64,000 bases of DNA, taken from the NCBI GenBank assembly GCA_030446745.1, contig JAUJMS010000011.1:17423-81422 (forward strand), read 5' to 3'. The notes under the pieces are model-generated. The model ran no database searches, had not been told where the DNA came from, and saw only the letters and a list, made by a program, of their open reading frames with translations. Below are positions 8,413-17,083 of this stretch, one piece after another (the first letter of the stretch is position 1; each line of letters begins with the position of its first letter). This DNA is from Egibacteraceae bacterium (GTDB lineage: Bacteria; Actinomycetota; Nitriliruptoria; Euzebyales; Egibacteraceae). The position numbers and the translations under genes were made by a program.

Positions 8413-9747
8413 TCAGGATTGCGCGGCGGCATCGGTGGGGCGGCCGACGGTGGCGACCGTCAGGCCGGCGGCGACCAGGGCGTCGTGGTCCCACACCGCG
8501 CGGGCGTCGACGACGACGGGGTAGACGAGCAGCTCGGCCAGGCGCTGCGGCGCGATGGCGCGGTACTCGTCCCACTCGGTGCACACCACGACGGCGTGCG
8601 CGTCGCGCAGCGCGTCCTCCGCCTTGTCGCAGAACACGGCGTCGGGGTAGCGGTCGCGGACACCGTCGAGCGCCACGGGGTCGTGCAGGCGCACCCGCGC
8701 CCCGTCCGCGATGACCGCGTCGATGACGTCGAGCGCGGGCGCGTCGCGCACGTCGTCGGTGCCGGGCTTGAACGCGACGCCGAGGACCGCGATCTGCTTG
8801 TCGGCGACGTTCCACAGCAGCCGGCGCAGCTGGCCGAGCGGCCACTGCTTCGCCTCACGGTTGATCCGGTCGGTCTCGCGCAGCAGGCCGAAGTCGTAGC
8901 CGAGCTCCGCGGCGATGTGGACGAACGCCTCGACGTCCTTGGGGAAGCACGAGCCGCCGTAGCCGAGGCCGGCGTTGAGGAACGCGCGGCCGATGCGCGC
9001 GTCGTGGCCCATCGCGTCGGCGACGGTGTGCACGTCGGCGCCCGCGAGCTCGCAGATGCGCGCGACGGCGTTGATGAAGCTGATCTTCGTCGCGAGGAAG
9101 GCGTTCGAGGCGTGCTTGATCAGCTCGGCGGTGCGCACGTCCGTGGCGACGTAGGGGCACGGGTGGCGCTCCAGCAGCGGCTCGTACAGCGCCCGCATCG
9201 CCGCGTGCGCCCCCGCCGAGTCAGCACCGACGACGACCCGGTCTGGGCGCAGGGTGTCAGCGACGGCGGTGCCCTCCTTGAGGAACTCGGGGTTGGACAC
9301 CACCTCGTGGCCGAGGTCGTCGCCGCGCGCCTGCGCCTCCAGGCGCAGGGCCTGGCGGATCCGCTCGCCGGTGCGCACCGGCACGGTGGACTTCTCGGCG
9401 ACGACGACCGGACCCGTCGCGTGCGTGGCCACCGACGCGGCGGCCGCCTGGACGTAGGACAGGTTCGGTGACCCGTCCTCGCGGCGGGGGGTCCCGACGC
9501 AGATGAACACGACCTGCGCTCCGGGCACCGCGTCGGCGGTCTCGTCGGTGAACCGCACCAGTCCCGCGTCGACGCCGGCGCGCAGCAGCTCGGGCAGCCC
9601 GGGTTCGTAGAACGGCACCGAGCCCACCCGAAGGGACGCGATCTTCGCCGCGTCGTCGTCCATCCCGACGACCTCGTGGCCGAGGTCTGCCATGCACGCG
9701 GCCGTGACGAGCCCGACGTGACCGACTCCGACGACGGCGATCCTCAC
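8413..9747 (-). CDS. ugd: UDP-glucose 6-dehydrogenase
   Basis: This enzyme oxidises UDP-glucose to UDP-glucuronate with two NAD+. The 444-residue product has the N-terminal Rossmann motif VGVGHVGLVTA, the catalytic loop GGSCFPKDVEAF with the active-site Cys, the central dimer helix and the C-terminal UDP-binding domain ending about residue 430. The GTG start lies four bases after GGAGG and overlaps the upstream SCP2-like gene by GTGA. A UDP-glucuronate decarboxylase (uxs) lies across a 49-base divergent gap from that partner, so the neighbourhood can supply UDP-glucuronate and UDP-xylose. Confidence 0.95.
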   Translation of the reverse strand: MRIAVVGVGHVGLVTAACMADLGHEVVGMDDDAAKIASLRVGSVPFYEPGLPELLRAGVDAGLVRFTDETADAVPGAQVVFICVGTPRREDGSPNLSYVQAAAASVATHATGPVVVAEKSTVPVRTGERIRQALRLEAQARGDDLGHEVVSNPEFLKEGTAVADTLRPDRVVVGADSAGAHAAMRALYEPLLERHPCPYVATDVRTAELIKHASNAFLATKISFINAVARICELAGADVHTVADAMGHDARIGRAFLNAGLGYGGSCFPKDVEAFVHIAAELGYDFGLLRETDRINREAKQWPLGQLRRLLWNVADKQIAVLGVAFKPGTDDVRDAPALDVIDAVIADGARVRLHDPVALDGVRDRYPDAVFCDKAEDALRDAHAVVVCTEWDEYRAIAPQRLAELLVYPVVVDARAVWDHDALVAAGLTVATVGRPTDAAAQS

Positions 9748-10160
9748 GTGTCCTCCAACCAGGTCGTCTCCACGTCGCCGAGCGCGTGGACCAGCGGCTG
9801 TGCGCTCGACAGGCTGCCGCGCAGCGACGTCAGGTCCCCCGACACCTTCAGCCGCCGGAGCATCACCGCGATGCCGACGTCGAGCTCGCGGCGGATCAAC
9901 TGCTGCCAGCGCGTGTAGTCGGCCGCCAGCGTCAGGCGCGGCTGCTCGTGGGCCTCGCCTTCGAGGACGCCGATCTGGGCCCCGGCGCCCGTCGGGCGGA
10001 TGCCGATGTCGTAGTGCCGCGGTGTGGTCAGCGGTCCGGCCGGCTCGACGACGAAGCGGTAGACGCCGTCGAGCGCCGACGCGACCTGCTCGGCGTCGGG
10101 ATGGACCCGCAGCGCGTCGCAGAACGCGACCATCCACTCGGTGCTCGGGAACAGCGGCAT
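9744..10160 (-). CDS. SCP2 sterol-binding domain-like protein
   Basis: A 138-residue protein that looks like a stand-alone SCP2 (sterol carrier) fold: a start region [16 protein letters not shown], a central beta sheet, [14 protein letters not shown], and the C-terminal helix with [12 protein letters not shown]. Such domains bind hydrophobic ligands and are common beside lipid or nucleotide-sugar genes in actinobacteria. The ATG at 10160 was chosen because the domain begins there; longer frames read into the divergent uxs leader. The stop overlaps the ugd start by four bases, implying translational coupling. The ligand is unknown. Confidence 0.7.
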   Translation of the reverse strand: MPLFPSTEWMVAFCDALRVHPDAEQVASALDGVYRFVVEPAGPLTTPRHYDIGIRPTGAGAQIGVLEGEAHEQPRLTLAADYTRWQQLIRRELDVGIAVMLRRLKVSGDLTSLRGSLSSAQPLVHALGDVETTWLEDT

Positions 10161-10209
10161 GCGAGCGGTCCTGGTCCTCGGCGGTGCGGGCGCGTGCGAG
10201 GCTACAACG

Positions 10210-11175
10210 ATGGCTGACGACCACACCCCGTTCGAGGGCCGCTGCGCGGTCGTGCTCGGCGGCGCCGGGTTCCTCGGCTCGCACCTGTGCGATCGGCTCG
10301 TCGCCGCGGGGGCGCGGGTGACCGCGATCGACAACCTGCTCACCGGCGACGCCGACAACGTCGCGCACCTCGTCGGACGCGACGGCTTCCGGCTCGTCGA
10401 CTCCGACGTCACCAACTACCTCCATGTCCCCGGTCCGGTCGACTTCGTCCTGCACTTCGCGTCGCCGGCGTCGCCGGTGGACTACCTGCGCTGGCCGATC
10501 CAGACGCTGAAGGTCGGGTCGCTGGGCACCCACAAGGCGCTCGGGTTGGCGCGAGCCAAGGGGGCGCGGCTGCTGCTCGCCTCGACGTCGGAGGTCTACG
10601 GCGACCCGACGGTCAACCCGCAACCCGAGTCCTACTGGGGCAACGTGAACCCGATCGGCCCTCGGGGGGTGTACGACGAGGCGAAGCGCTTCTCGGAGGC
10701 GATGGCGCTCGCCTACCACCGCGAGCACGGCGTCGAGGTCCGCATCGCGCGGATCTTCAACACCTACGGCCCGCGGATGCGCCTGGAGGACGGCCGAGCG
10801 ATCCCGGCGTTCTTCCAGGCCGCACTGCGCGACACGCCGCTGCCGATCCACGGCGACGGCAGCCAGACCCGCTCGCTGTGCTACGTCGACGACGAGGTGG
10901 AGGGCCTGCTGCGGCTGCTGGTGTCCGACGCCACCGGACCGGTCAACATCGGCAACCCGCAGGAGGTCACGGTCCTCGAACTGGCGCAGGCGGTGCAGGA
11001 CGCGGTGGGTCGGCATCCGGGCGTCGTGTTCCATCCCCGCCCCGTCGACGACCCGACCGTGCGCCGCCCCGACACGACGCTCGCCGAGTCGCTGCTGGGC
11101 TGGAAGGCCGAGATTCCCCTCGCCGAGGGGCTTGCGCGCACCGGCGCGTGGTTCCGCGCGCGGCTGGGTGCGTGA
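10210..11175 (+). CDS. UDP-glucuronate decarboxylase / UDP-xylose synthase-like SDR
   Basis: A 321-residue extended short-chain dehydrogenase. It has the NAD loop GGAGFLG (17-23), [10 protein letters not shown], the catalytic STSEVYG serine/threonine segment and the YDEAK pair Tyr155/Lys159, with [14 protein letters not shown] typical of UDP-glucuronic acid decarboxylases. The reaction would give UDP-xylose (or the 4-keto intermediate) from the ugd product. The ATG at 10210 is preferred over an upstream in-frame start because the Rossmann fold begins right after it. The stop overlaps the amidase start by GTGA. Confidence 0.88.
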   Translation: MADDHTPFEGRCAVVLGGAGFLGSHLCDRLVAAGARVTAIDNLLTGDADNVAHLVGRDGFRLVDSDVTNYLHVPGPVDFVLHFASPASPVDYLRWPIQTLKVGSLGTHKALGLARAKGARLLLASTSEVYGDPTVNPQPESYWGNVNPIGPRGVYDEAKRFSEAMALAYHREHGVEVRIARIFNTYGPRMRLEDGRAIPAFFQAALRDTPLPIHGDGSQTRSLCYVDDEVEGLLRLLVSDATGPVNIGNPQEVTVLELAQAVQDAVGRHPGVVFHPRPVDDPTVRRPDTTLAESLLGWKAEIPLAEGLARTGAWFRARLGA

Positions 11176-12410
11176 CCGGCGACGACCCGTACGGCGCCGT
11201 CGTCACCTGGCTGCGGCGCCCCGGCGGTCCGGGGCCACTCGCCGGGGTGCGCGTCGGCGTCAAGGACCTCATCGCGGTCGCCGGCGCCCCCCGCCTGTGC
11301 GGGGCGCCTGGCATCGCCGACCCGTCGCCTCAGCCCCGCGACGCCGCCTGCGTCGCGCGGCTGGTCGCGGCGGGCGCGGCGCTGGTCGCGACGACCGCGA
11401 CGCACCAGTTCGCCTACGGCATCGTCACGCCCCAGACGCGCAACCCGCGGGCGCCTGACCGCATCGCCGGCGGCTCGTCGGGCGGCTCGGCGGCGGCGCT
11501 CGCCGCCGGGCTGGTCGACGGGGCGCTGGGCACCGACACCGGCGGCAGCGTGCGCATCCCCGCCGCCTGCTGTGGCGTCGTGGGTCTCAAGCCGACCTAC
11601 GGGCGCATCCCGGTCGACGGCGTGCAACCGCTGGCGCCGAGCCTGGACACGGTCGGCCCACTCGCGCGCGACGTCGCCACGACGGCGCGCCTGTTCGCGG
11701 TGCTGCTCGACGCCCCGGTCGTCCCGCGGTTGCCGTCGCCGCTGCGGGTCGGCGTGCCGGCGCAACTGACCGACAGCCGCGTCGACGAGGACGTCCGCTC
11801 GGTGTGGCACGCGGTGCTCGACGACCTCGCCGCCGCCGGTGCGGTCGTCGCCACGGTCGACCTGCCGACCTTGCCGCGGGCACCGACCGCGAACGGACGG
11901 ATCCTCGCCGCCGAGGCGCTGGCGGTTCACGGTGACGCCTACACCGCCGACCCGGCCGGCTTCGCCGCGGACGTCGGTGCGCGGCTCGCGGCCGCGCATG
12001 ACCTCGACCCCGCCGCCGTCGACGCCGCGCGCGTGACGGCCGCGCGGCTGGGCGACGAGCTGCGCGCGGCGTTCGCGCGCGTCGACGTGCTGGTGGTTCC
12101 GACGCTGCCGTGCCGCGTGCCACCGGTCGGCGTCGACCCGATCGTCGTCGATGGTGTCGAGGAGGCCGTCGTGCGAGCGATGACCCGCGGGACGAACGCG
12201 TGGAACCTCACCGGGGTCCCCGCCGGCTCCGTGCCAGCCGGCCACGACGGCGGCGGCGCCCCCGTGGGCGTGCAGGTCGTCGGCGCGCCGGACGCGGAAG
12301 CGACGGTGCTCGGCGTCATGGGACTCGTGGAGCGGCTGCGCGGAGGACCGCAGCCGCCGATCGCCGACGCCGGTCAGTCCGCCGGCACGCCGAGCACGAC
12401 GGCGAAGTAG
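11172..12410 (+). CDS. amidase signature family hydrolase
   Basis: A 412-residue amidase-signature enzyme, hydrolysing a C-N amide bond. The catalytic triad is visible: Lys31 in [11 protein letters not shown], the cis-Ser in [12 protein letters not shown] (about 102) and the nucleophile Ser126 in [13 protein letters not shown]. The length suits a single-domain amidase. The gene begins with a GTG inside the stop of uxs (GTGA), so the two form one unit. Its last 37 bases overlap the convergent egtD 3' end. No gatB or gatC is nearby, so a role in Glu-tRNA amidation is unlikely; the substrate is unknown. Confidence 0.88.
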   Translation: MTGDDPYGAVVTWLRRPGGPGPLAGVRVGVKDLIAVAGAPRLCGAPGIADPSPQPRDAACVARLVAAGAALVATTATHQFAYGIVTPQTRNPRAPDRIAGGSSGGSAAALAAGLVDGALGTDTGGSVRIPAACCGVVGLKPTYGRIPVDGVQPLAPSLDTVGPLARDVATTARLFAVLLDAPVVPRLPSPLRVGVPAQLTDSRVDEDVRSVWHAVLDDLAAAGAVVATVDLPTLPRAPTANGRILAAEALAVHGDAYTADPAGFAADVGARLAAAHDLDPAAVDAARVTAARLGDELRAAFARVDVLVVPTLPCRVPPVGVDPIVVDGVEEAVVRAMTRGTNAWNLTGVPAGSVPAGHDGGGAPVGVQVVGAPDAEATVLGVMGLVERLRGGPQPPIADAGQSAGTPSTTAK

Positions 12411-13369
12411 TCCCGCTCGTCGGTGTCCCAGCGCCGCAACGTCAGACCGGCGCCGGCGAACAGCGCCTCCACGCGTTCGCGGGTGAACTTGCACGACATC
12501 TCGGTGCGCAGGTGCTCGCCCGCGGCGAACGGCACCGACAGGCCAAGGCTCGGAATGTCGATGACGACGTCGCGCTCCGCGCGCAGCAGCATCTCGATCC
12601 AGGCGTGCTCGGCGTCGTAGCGCGCGACGTGGGTGAACGCGTCCACGTCGATGCGCGCCCCGAGCTCACGGCACAGCACCTCGAGGACGTTGCGGTTGAA
12701 CGCCGCCGTCACGCCGGCCGCGTCGTCGTAGGCGGCTTCGAGGACCGCGACGTCCTTGACGAGGTCGACGCCGAGCAGCAACCCGTCGCCGGGGCGCAAG
12801 GACCCCGCGACGTCGCGCAGGAAGCGGCCGTGCTCGTCGGGGTGGAAGTTGCCGATCGTCGAGCCGAGGAACGCGACGAGCTTGCGCTCGTCGCCGTGCG
12901 GGATGTCGGCGAGGTGGTGGTCGAAGTCGCCGACGACCCCGTCCACGCGCAACCATGGGTAGTCGCGGCACAGCGCGTCGGTCGCCTCGCGGATGGCGTC
13001 CTCGCTCACGTCGAACGCGACGTAGCGGTCCCCCGACCCGAGCCGGTGCATCGCGGTGAGCAGGAGCCGCGTCTTGCGTGACGCCCCTGAACCAAGCTCG
13101 ACGATCTCCGCGGGCGCGATCGCGGCGACGACGTCGTCGACGACCCGCTCGAGGATCGCCGTCTCGGTGCGGGTCTGGTAGTACTCGGGCAGGCGCGTGA
13201 TGTCCTCGAACAGCTGCGAGCCGCGGGCGTCGTAGAAGTACTTCGGCGGCAGGCAGCGCGGTCGCGCGGTCAGCCCGACCCGCGCGTCTCGGGCGAGCTG
13301 GGTTCGCAGATCCTCGGCGTCGGCCAGGCGGGTCAGCGTGGCGCGGCCGGTGGTGTGCGGGTCGGTCAC
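12374..13369 (-). CDS. egtD: histidine N-alpha-methyltransferase
   Basis: EgtD trimethylates histidine to hercynine using three S-adenosylmethionines, the first committed step of ergothioneine synthesis. The 331-residue product shows PPKYFYDARGSQLFEDIT, the tyrosine-rich YYQTRTE substrate region, the SAM motif ELGSGASRKT and FLGSTIGNF, all typical of the family. The GTG start at 13369 overlaps the stop of the egtC remnant by four bases (GTGA). It is the last gene of the egtA-egtB-(egtC)-egtD operon and overlaps the convergent amidase gene at its 3' end. Confidence 0.95.
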   Translation of the reverse strand: MTDPHTTGRATLTRLADAEDLRTQLARDARVGLTARPRCLPPKYFYDARGSQLFEDITRLPEYYQTRTETAILERVVDDVVAAIAPAEIVELGSGASRKTRLLLTAMHRLGSGDRYVAFDVSEDAIREATDALCRDYPWLRVDGVVGDFDHHLADIPHGDERKLVAFLGSTIGNFHPDEHGRFLRDVAGSLRPGDGLLLGVDLVKDVAVLEAAYDDAAGVTAAFNRNVLEVLCRELGARIDVDAFTHVARYDAEHAWIEMLLRAERDVVIDIPSLGLSVPFAAGEHLRTEMSCKFTRERVEALFAGAGLTLRRWDTDERDYFAVVLGVPAD

Positions 13370-13437
13370 GTCAACAGCCTCGGCAGCGGCAGCGGCGGCG
13401 TGCCGAGGTCGGCGAGGACGCCGGCGAGGCGGCACAC
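13366..13437 (-). pseudogene. egtC: egtC remnant (23 codons)
   Basis: Between egtB and egtD, where egtC normally lies, a 24-codon frame (with stop) starts at GTG one base after the egtB stop and ends in a TGA overlapping the egtD GTG. It encodes VCRLAGVLADLG followed by a Pro/Leu stretch and RLLT. Class II amidotransferases such as EgtC begin Met-Cys-Arg and have a similar Leu-rich first helix, so this looks like the extreme N-terminus, including the Cys2 nucleophile, with the remaining roughly 200 residues deleted. It cannot be functional. The assignment rests on position and a short motif. Confidence 0.6.
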
Positions 13438-13438
13438 G

Positions 13439-14767
13439 TCAGCGGCCGGAGGCCGGCGCGTCCGGCGCCCACGCGAGCCGCACCCCGGCGAAGATCTGAC
13501 GGCGGTACGGGTGGTCCCAGTTGCGGTAGCTGTTGCGGGTCACGCAGGCGCGCGACGCCCACGACGCGCCGCGCAGGACGCGGTAGTCGCCGCCGAAGAA
13601 GACCTCGCTGTACTCGGGATACGGGAAGGTCGCGTAGCCGGGGTAGCCCGCGAACGGCGACGCGGTCCACTCGTAGCCGTCGCCGAGCAGCTGCTCCACG
13701 CCGTACGCCGACGCCCCCGCCGGGTGGCTGCCCACGGGCGCCGGACCCCAGCGCGTTCGGGCGACGTTCGCGCGCGCCGGCGTCGGCGGCGCCTCGCCCC
13801 ACGGGTAGGTCCGCGACCCGCCGGTGGCGGGGTCGTGCGCGGCGGCTTTCTCCCACTCCGCCTCCGTCGGCAGCCGCCCGCCGGCCCAGCGGGCGAACGC
13901 CTCGGCCTCGAACCACGACACGTGCTCGACCGGCTCGCGCGGGTCGAGCGCCGACAGCGCGTGGAAGCGCCGCACGAGCCAGCCGCCGTTGGCGCCGCGG
14001 ATCCAGCCCTGCGGGGCGGTGACGTCGTGCTCGCCACGCCAGGCCCAGCCCCGCTCGCCCCACAGCTCCGGGCGGTCATAGCCGCCGTCGGTCAGGAACG
14101 CGGCCCAGCGCCGGCAGGTCACGGGGTAGCGGTCCAGTGCGAACGCCGGCAGGTCGACGCGGTGGGCGGGGCGCTCGTTGTCGTACACCGTCGTCGCGTC
14201 GGTGCCCATGGTGAACGGTCCCGCGGGAACGGCGACGCGCTCGGTGTCGTCGACACGCCGGCCGGTGGCGCCGACCGGGGTGGTCGCGCGCGGGTACGCC
14301 TGCGCGTCGGGGCGCAGGTCCAGGGCCTGGAGCATCGTCTCCTGGTGCTGCGCCTCGTGCTGCTCGACCAGGGCGTAGACGAAGCCGTCGGCGAGCAGCG
14401 GCGCGTGCGGGTCCAGCGGGGTGGCGCGCAGCCGGCGCCGCACGGCGGCGCGGACGTCGCGGAGGTACTCGACCGCGTCCGCCCTCGGCAGCAACGGCAG
14501 GTCGGCCCGAGTCCATCGCGGGTTGTCGAAGGCGTCGTAGATGCGGTCAAGCCGCGCGTCGGCGAAGGAGTCGTCGCCGAGCTTGCGCAGCAGCCACAGC
14601 TCCTCGTAGTTGCCGACGTGCCCGAGGTCCCACACCAGCGGGCTCATGATCGGGTCGGTCTGGCGGTGCACCGCGTCGTCGTCCAGCGGCGCGAGCAGGC
14701 GGAAGGTTTCCCGCCGTCCCGCGTCCAGGCGGCGCGCGATGCGCTCCTTGAGCGCGGTGTCGTCCAT
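13439..14767 (-). CDS. egtB: ergothioneine sulfoxide synthase
   Basis: EgtB is the non-heme iron enzyme that joins hercynine to gamma-glutamylcysteine (or cysteine) with O2 to give the sulfoxide. The 442-residue product has an N-terminal DinB-like four-helix domain carrying the iron ligands His50 (WDLGHVGNYEEL), His137 and His141 (EQHEAQHQETM), then a formylglycine-generating-enzyme/C-lectin domain (VPAGPFTMGTD to GVRLAWAPD). The ATG follows GGAGAG by four bases. The stop is one base before the egtC remnant. Substrate choice (gamma-Glu-Cys or Cys) cannot be told, and it matters because egtC is gone. Confidence 0.95.
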   Translation of the reverse strand: MDDTALKERIARRLDAGRRETFRLLAPLDDDAVHRQTDPIMSPLVWDLGHVGNYEELWLLRKLGDDSFADARLDRIYDAFDNPRWTRADLPLLPRADAVEYLRDVRAAVRRRLRATPLDPHAPLLADGFVYALVEQHEAQHQETMLQALDLRPDAQAYPRATTPVGATGRRVDDTERVAVPAGPFTMGTDATTVYDNERPAHRVDLPAFALDRYPVTCRRWAAFLTDGGYDRPELWGERGWAWRGEHDVTAPQGWIRGANGGWLVRRFHALSALDPREPVEHVSWFEAEAFARWAGGRLPTEAEWEKAAAHDPATGGSRTYPWGEAPPTPARANVARTRWGPAPVGSHPAGASAYGVEQLLGDGYEWTASPFAGYPGYATFPYPEYSEVFFGGDYRVLRGASWASRACVTRNSYRNWDHPYRRQIFAGVRLAWAPDAPASGR

Positions 14768-14778
14768 CGTCTCTCCGC

Positions 14779-16149
14779 TCAGACCGCGGTCAGGGTGTCC
14801 ACCGGGTCCGCGGCCCACGCGAGCGCCGTCGCCGGCGACACCGCCAGGCGCTCGCGCAGTTCGTCGGCCGGGCAGCGGCCCTGGAGCGTGAAGCGGTCGA
14901 GGAAGGCCTCGACGGCGACGAGGTCGCCGCCGCGGAAGTACCCGGGCGGCAGGCGGCGGGCGCCGGCCAGCGCCAGCGACCACGTCTCCACGGCCAACGC
15001 GCAGACCTCGGGTTCGGCGACGCCGGTGACGGCGGCGCGGCGGGCGAGCTGCGGCAGGACGCCGCGGTGGCGTTCGAGCACCGCGCGGACGGCGGCGCGG
15101 GCACGATCGTCGTAGAGCAGACCGGCGAGCAGCACCACCGGCACGCCGCGCCAGCGGGCGGGGAGCGCGTCGACGCTGCGCAGCTCGAGAAAGCCGCGCA
15201 CGCGGACCTCCGGCCACAGCGTGGACAGGTGGTACGCGAGGTCGTCGGCGGTCGGCCGGCCGTGGACCGGGTGGCCGTCGCGCAGCCAGTCGCGGAACGC
15301 AAAGCCTGGGCGTCCCGGCGTCATCGCGCGGCCCGGCGCGCGGAACAGCAGCACGTCGGCGTCGAGCGCCGCCGCAGCCAACCACCCGACCGGGTCGTCG
15401 TCGTTCCCGCCGGCGAGCAGCCCTGCCGCGAAGCGCGCTCGCGTCGGGTCGAGCGCGTCCCAGGCGAGGAACCGACCGCACACCGCGTTCGGAAGCGGGC
15501 TGGTCGCGAACGTCGCGACGAGCAGCGGCGCGACGAGGTTCGCGACGATGAGGCGCTCACGCGCCACCGCGGCGGGGCCGAGGTCGAGGTTGACCTGGAT
15601 CGCGCAGGTGTGGCGCATCATCACCGCCCCGGGCCCGGTGTCGCCACCGCGCGCGGCGAAGTAGGCGGCCATCGCTTGGTAGCGCGGCACGGCGATCTGC
15701 TGCGGCACGTCGCTGACCTCGTGCCACACGTCGATGCCCGTTCCGGCGAGCACCGCGCCGCGCTGTGCCGCGACCCCCGCCAGCGCCGCAACGCCGCGCT
15801 CGACGTCGTGCAGGGCGGCGGCCGCGGTGGCGTGCGGCGGCGTGGCGTACTCCAGCTGACCACCCGGCTCGAACGTGACGCTCGCGCCATCCGGCAGCGA
15901 CCAGCACGGCAGCAGCCCGCGGTCTGGCGCGGTGGGACCGAACCGCTCGTCGAGCGCCGCGGCGGCGTCGGCGAGGGGCACCCGGCCGGCGCTGGCGCCG
16001 TCGAGGGCGACGCGCACGGGGAAGCTTTCGACCTCGATCCCGACGGCGCCGACGGCCGCAGCGTCGGGGCGAACCGGCCAGCACAACGCCGCGATGAGCG
16101 GTTCGACGTCGTCGCTCGTCAGCGCGGTCCGTCCCGTCGGGTCCGGCAT
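14779..16149 (-). CDS. egtA: glutamate-cysteine ligase EgtA
   Basis: A 456-residue member of the plant/actinobacterial glutamate-cysteine ligase family (GCS2), which makes gamma-glutamylcysteine for ergothioneine assembly. Visible features are GIEVESFPV, FEPGGQLEYATPP and MMRHTCAIQVNLDLG, all in the active-site sheet of this family. It is the promoter-proximal gene of the operon egtA-egtB-(egtC)-egtD; a TAAGGT -10 hexamer lies exactly six bases before the ATG, and there is no Shine-Dalgarno sequence, so the mRNA is probably leaderless. Confidence 0.92.
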   Translation of the reverse strand: MPDPTGRTALTSDDVEPLIAALCWPVRPDAAAVGAVGIEVESFPVRVALDGASAGRVPLADAAAALDERFGPTAPDRGLLPCWSLPDGASVTFEPGGQLEYATPPHATAAAALHDVERGVAALAGVAAQRGAVLAGTGIDVWHEVSDVPQQIAVPRYQAMAAYFAARGGDTGPGAVMMRHTCAIQVNLDLGPAAVARERLIVANLVAPLLVATFATSPLPNAVCGRFLAWDALDPTRARFAAGLLAGGNDDDPVGWLAAAALDADVLLFRAPGRAMTPGRPGFAFRDWLRDGHPVHGRPTADDLAYHLSTLWPEVRVRGFLELRSVDALPARWRGVPVVLLAGLLYDDRARAAVRAVLERHRGVLPQLARRAAVTGVAEPEVCALAVETWSLALAGARRLPPGYFRGGDLVAVEAFLDRFTLQGRCPADELRERLAVSPATALAWAADPVDTLTAV

Positions 16150-16155
16150 CGCGCC

Positions 16156-16183
16156 ACCTTAACCAGCGGCCTTGCCTCCGCAA
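16156..16183 (-). promoter_or_regulatory. egtA operon promoter
   Basis: On the minus strand TTGCGG (16178-16183), a 16-base spacer and TAAGGT (16156-16161) form a plausible vegetative promoter. TAAGGT is six bases before the egtA ATG, at -12 to -7 for a leaderless transcript starting on that ATG. The -35 part overlaps the hairpin that ends the upstream gene. Confidence 0.55.
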
Positions 16184-16186
16184 GGC
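16169..16186 (-). terminator. hairpin after the 16243-17054 lipoprotein gene
   Basis: GCCTTGC and GCAAGGC form a perfect 7-bp stem with a 4-base loop between the upstream lipoprotein gene and egtA. It lacks a T tract, as is common in high-GC actinobacteria, and it overlaps the egtA -35 region. The terminator role is inferred from position. Confidence 0.4.
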
Positions 16187-16242
16187 AGCGGCGCCGTTGC
16201 CCGTGGCTGTTCACAAGTTCGCCGGCCACGCCGATGCCGCCC

Positions 16243-17054
16243 TCAGCGCAGCAGCGACCGCAGGTCGGCGACACGGTCCTGCAACGTGCGGGCGGCCGTC
16301 GCGACGCGCGACGCGTCGCGCCAGCACGCCCGGTCAGCGGCGTCACGGCGCAGCGGGTCCTCGCCGAGCGGCTGGCGGCGGTACGCGTCGCGCAGCTCGT
16401 CGTAGGTCGCCCCACCCTCGCTCGTCGCGTTCGCGGCGAGCCGCTGCGTGCGCGCGCGCACCGTCTGCGCCCACGCGACCCGGGCGTCGCGCAGCGCCGG
16501 GCACGCGCGTGGCACCGGGTCGATGCGCGCCGCTCGCGTCCGCAGCGCGCGCAGCGCGTCCGCCTGCGCGCCGAGCCGCGCGCGCTGCTCGCTCTGGCTG
16601 CCCGGCTCGTCCCACGCAGCGGCGGCCCGCGCCAGCCGTACGTCGACGGCGCTGAGCGACGCGAGGAACGCCGCTTCGGCGTCGGCAGCGTCGGCGGCGG
16701 CGCGGGCGTCGTCGGCGGCCTCCGCGGCGAGGTCCGCCGCTGCGGCGACCGGCGCGTCGGCCGCCGCCCGTTGCGCGCGGTCGGCCGCCCGGCGCAGCGC
16801 GCGGCGGCGTCGCGCCGGATCGTCGGCAGGGCCTCGCGCACCGCCGTGCCGCGCGGCCGCTCGTGGCGGACGGTGTCGAGGTCGTCGGCGAGCACGACCG
16901 CCGCCTCGGCGAGCGCCACGAGCGGCTCGCCCAGCGCCTCCCGCGACGCGATCACCGCGCCCGACCTCGTCGGCTGCGCGACGGGCAGCGGCGGCGGCGC
17001 GGAGGTGCACGCCGCGGCCGCGGCGACGGCCGCGACGACCAGCCGGATGCGCAC
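16243..17054 (-). CDS. putative lipoprotein, frameshifted in this sequence
   Basis: The first frame (GTG at 17054) begins RIRLVVAAVAAAAAC, a lipoprotein signal with Cys16 in the lipobox. It then reads coding-like to about 16805. The remainder, an Ala/Arg/Asp-rich helical segment with many heptad-like repeats ending VADLRSLLR, is in another frame down to the stop at 16243. One inserted base near 16797-16806 restores a 270-residue protein. The two halves together look like one membrane-anchored coiled-coil lipoprotein of unknown function. It is divergent from the 3-hydroxyacyl-CoA dehydrogenase gene with a 29-base gap. The break is probably a sequencing error. Confidence 0.6.
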
Positions 17055-17071
17055 CGCGTGATCATCGTCTC

Positions 17072-17077
17072 TACGCT
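17072..17077 (+). promoter_or_regulatory. -10 element of a probable leaderless promoter
   Basis: TACGCT ends six bases before the ATG at 17084, the same geometry as at egtA and the DUF5319 gene. No Shine-Dalgarno sequence precedes the ATG. Confidence 0.5.
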
Positions 17078-17083
17078 GCGGCG

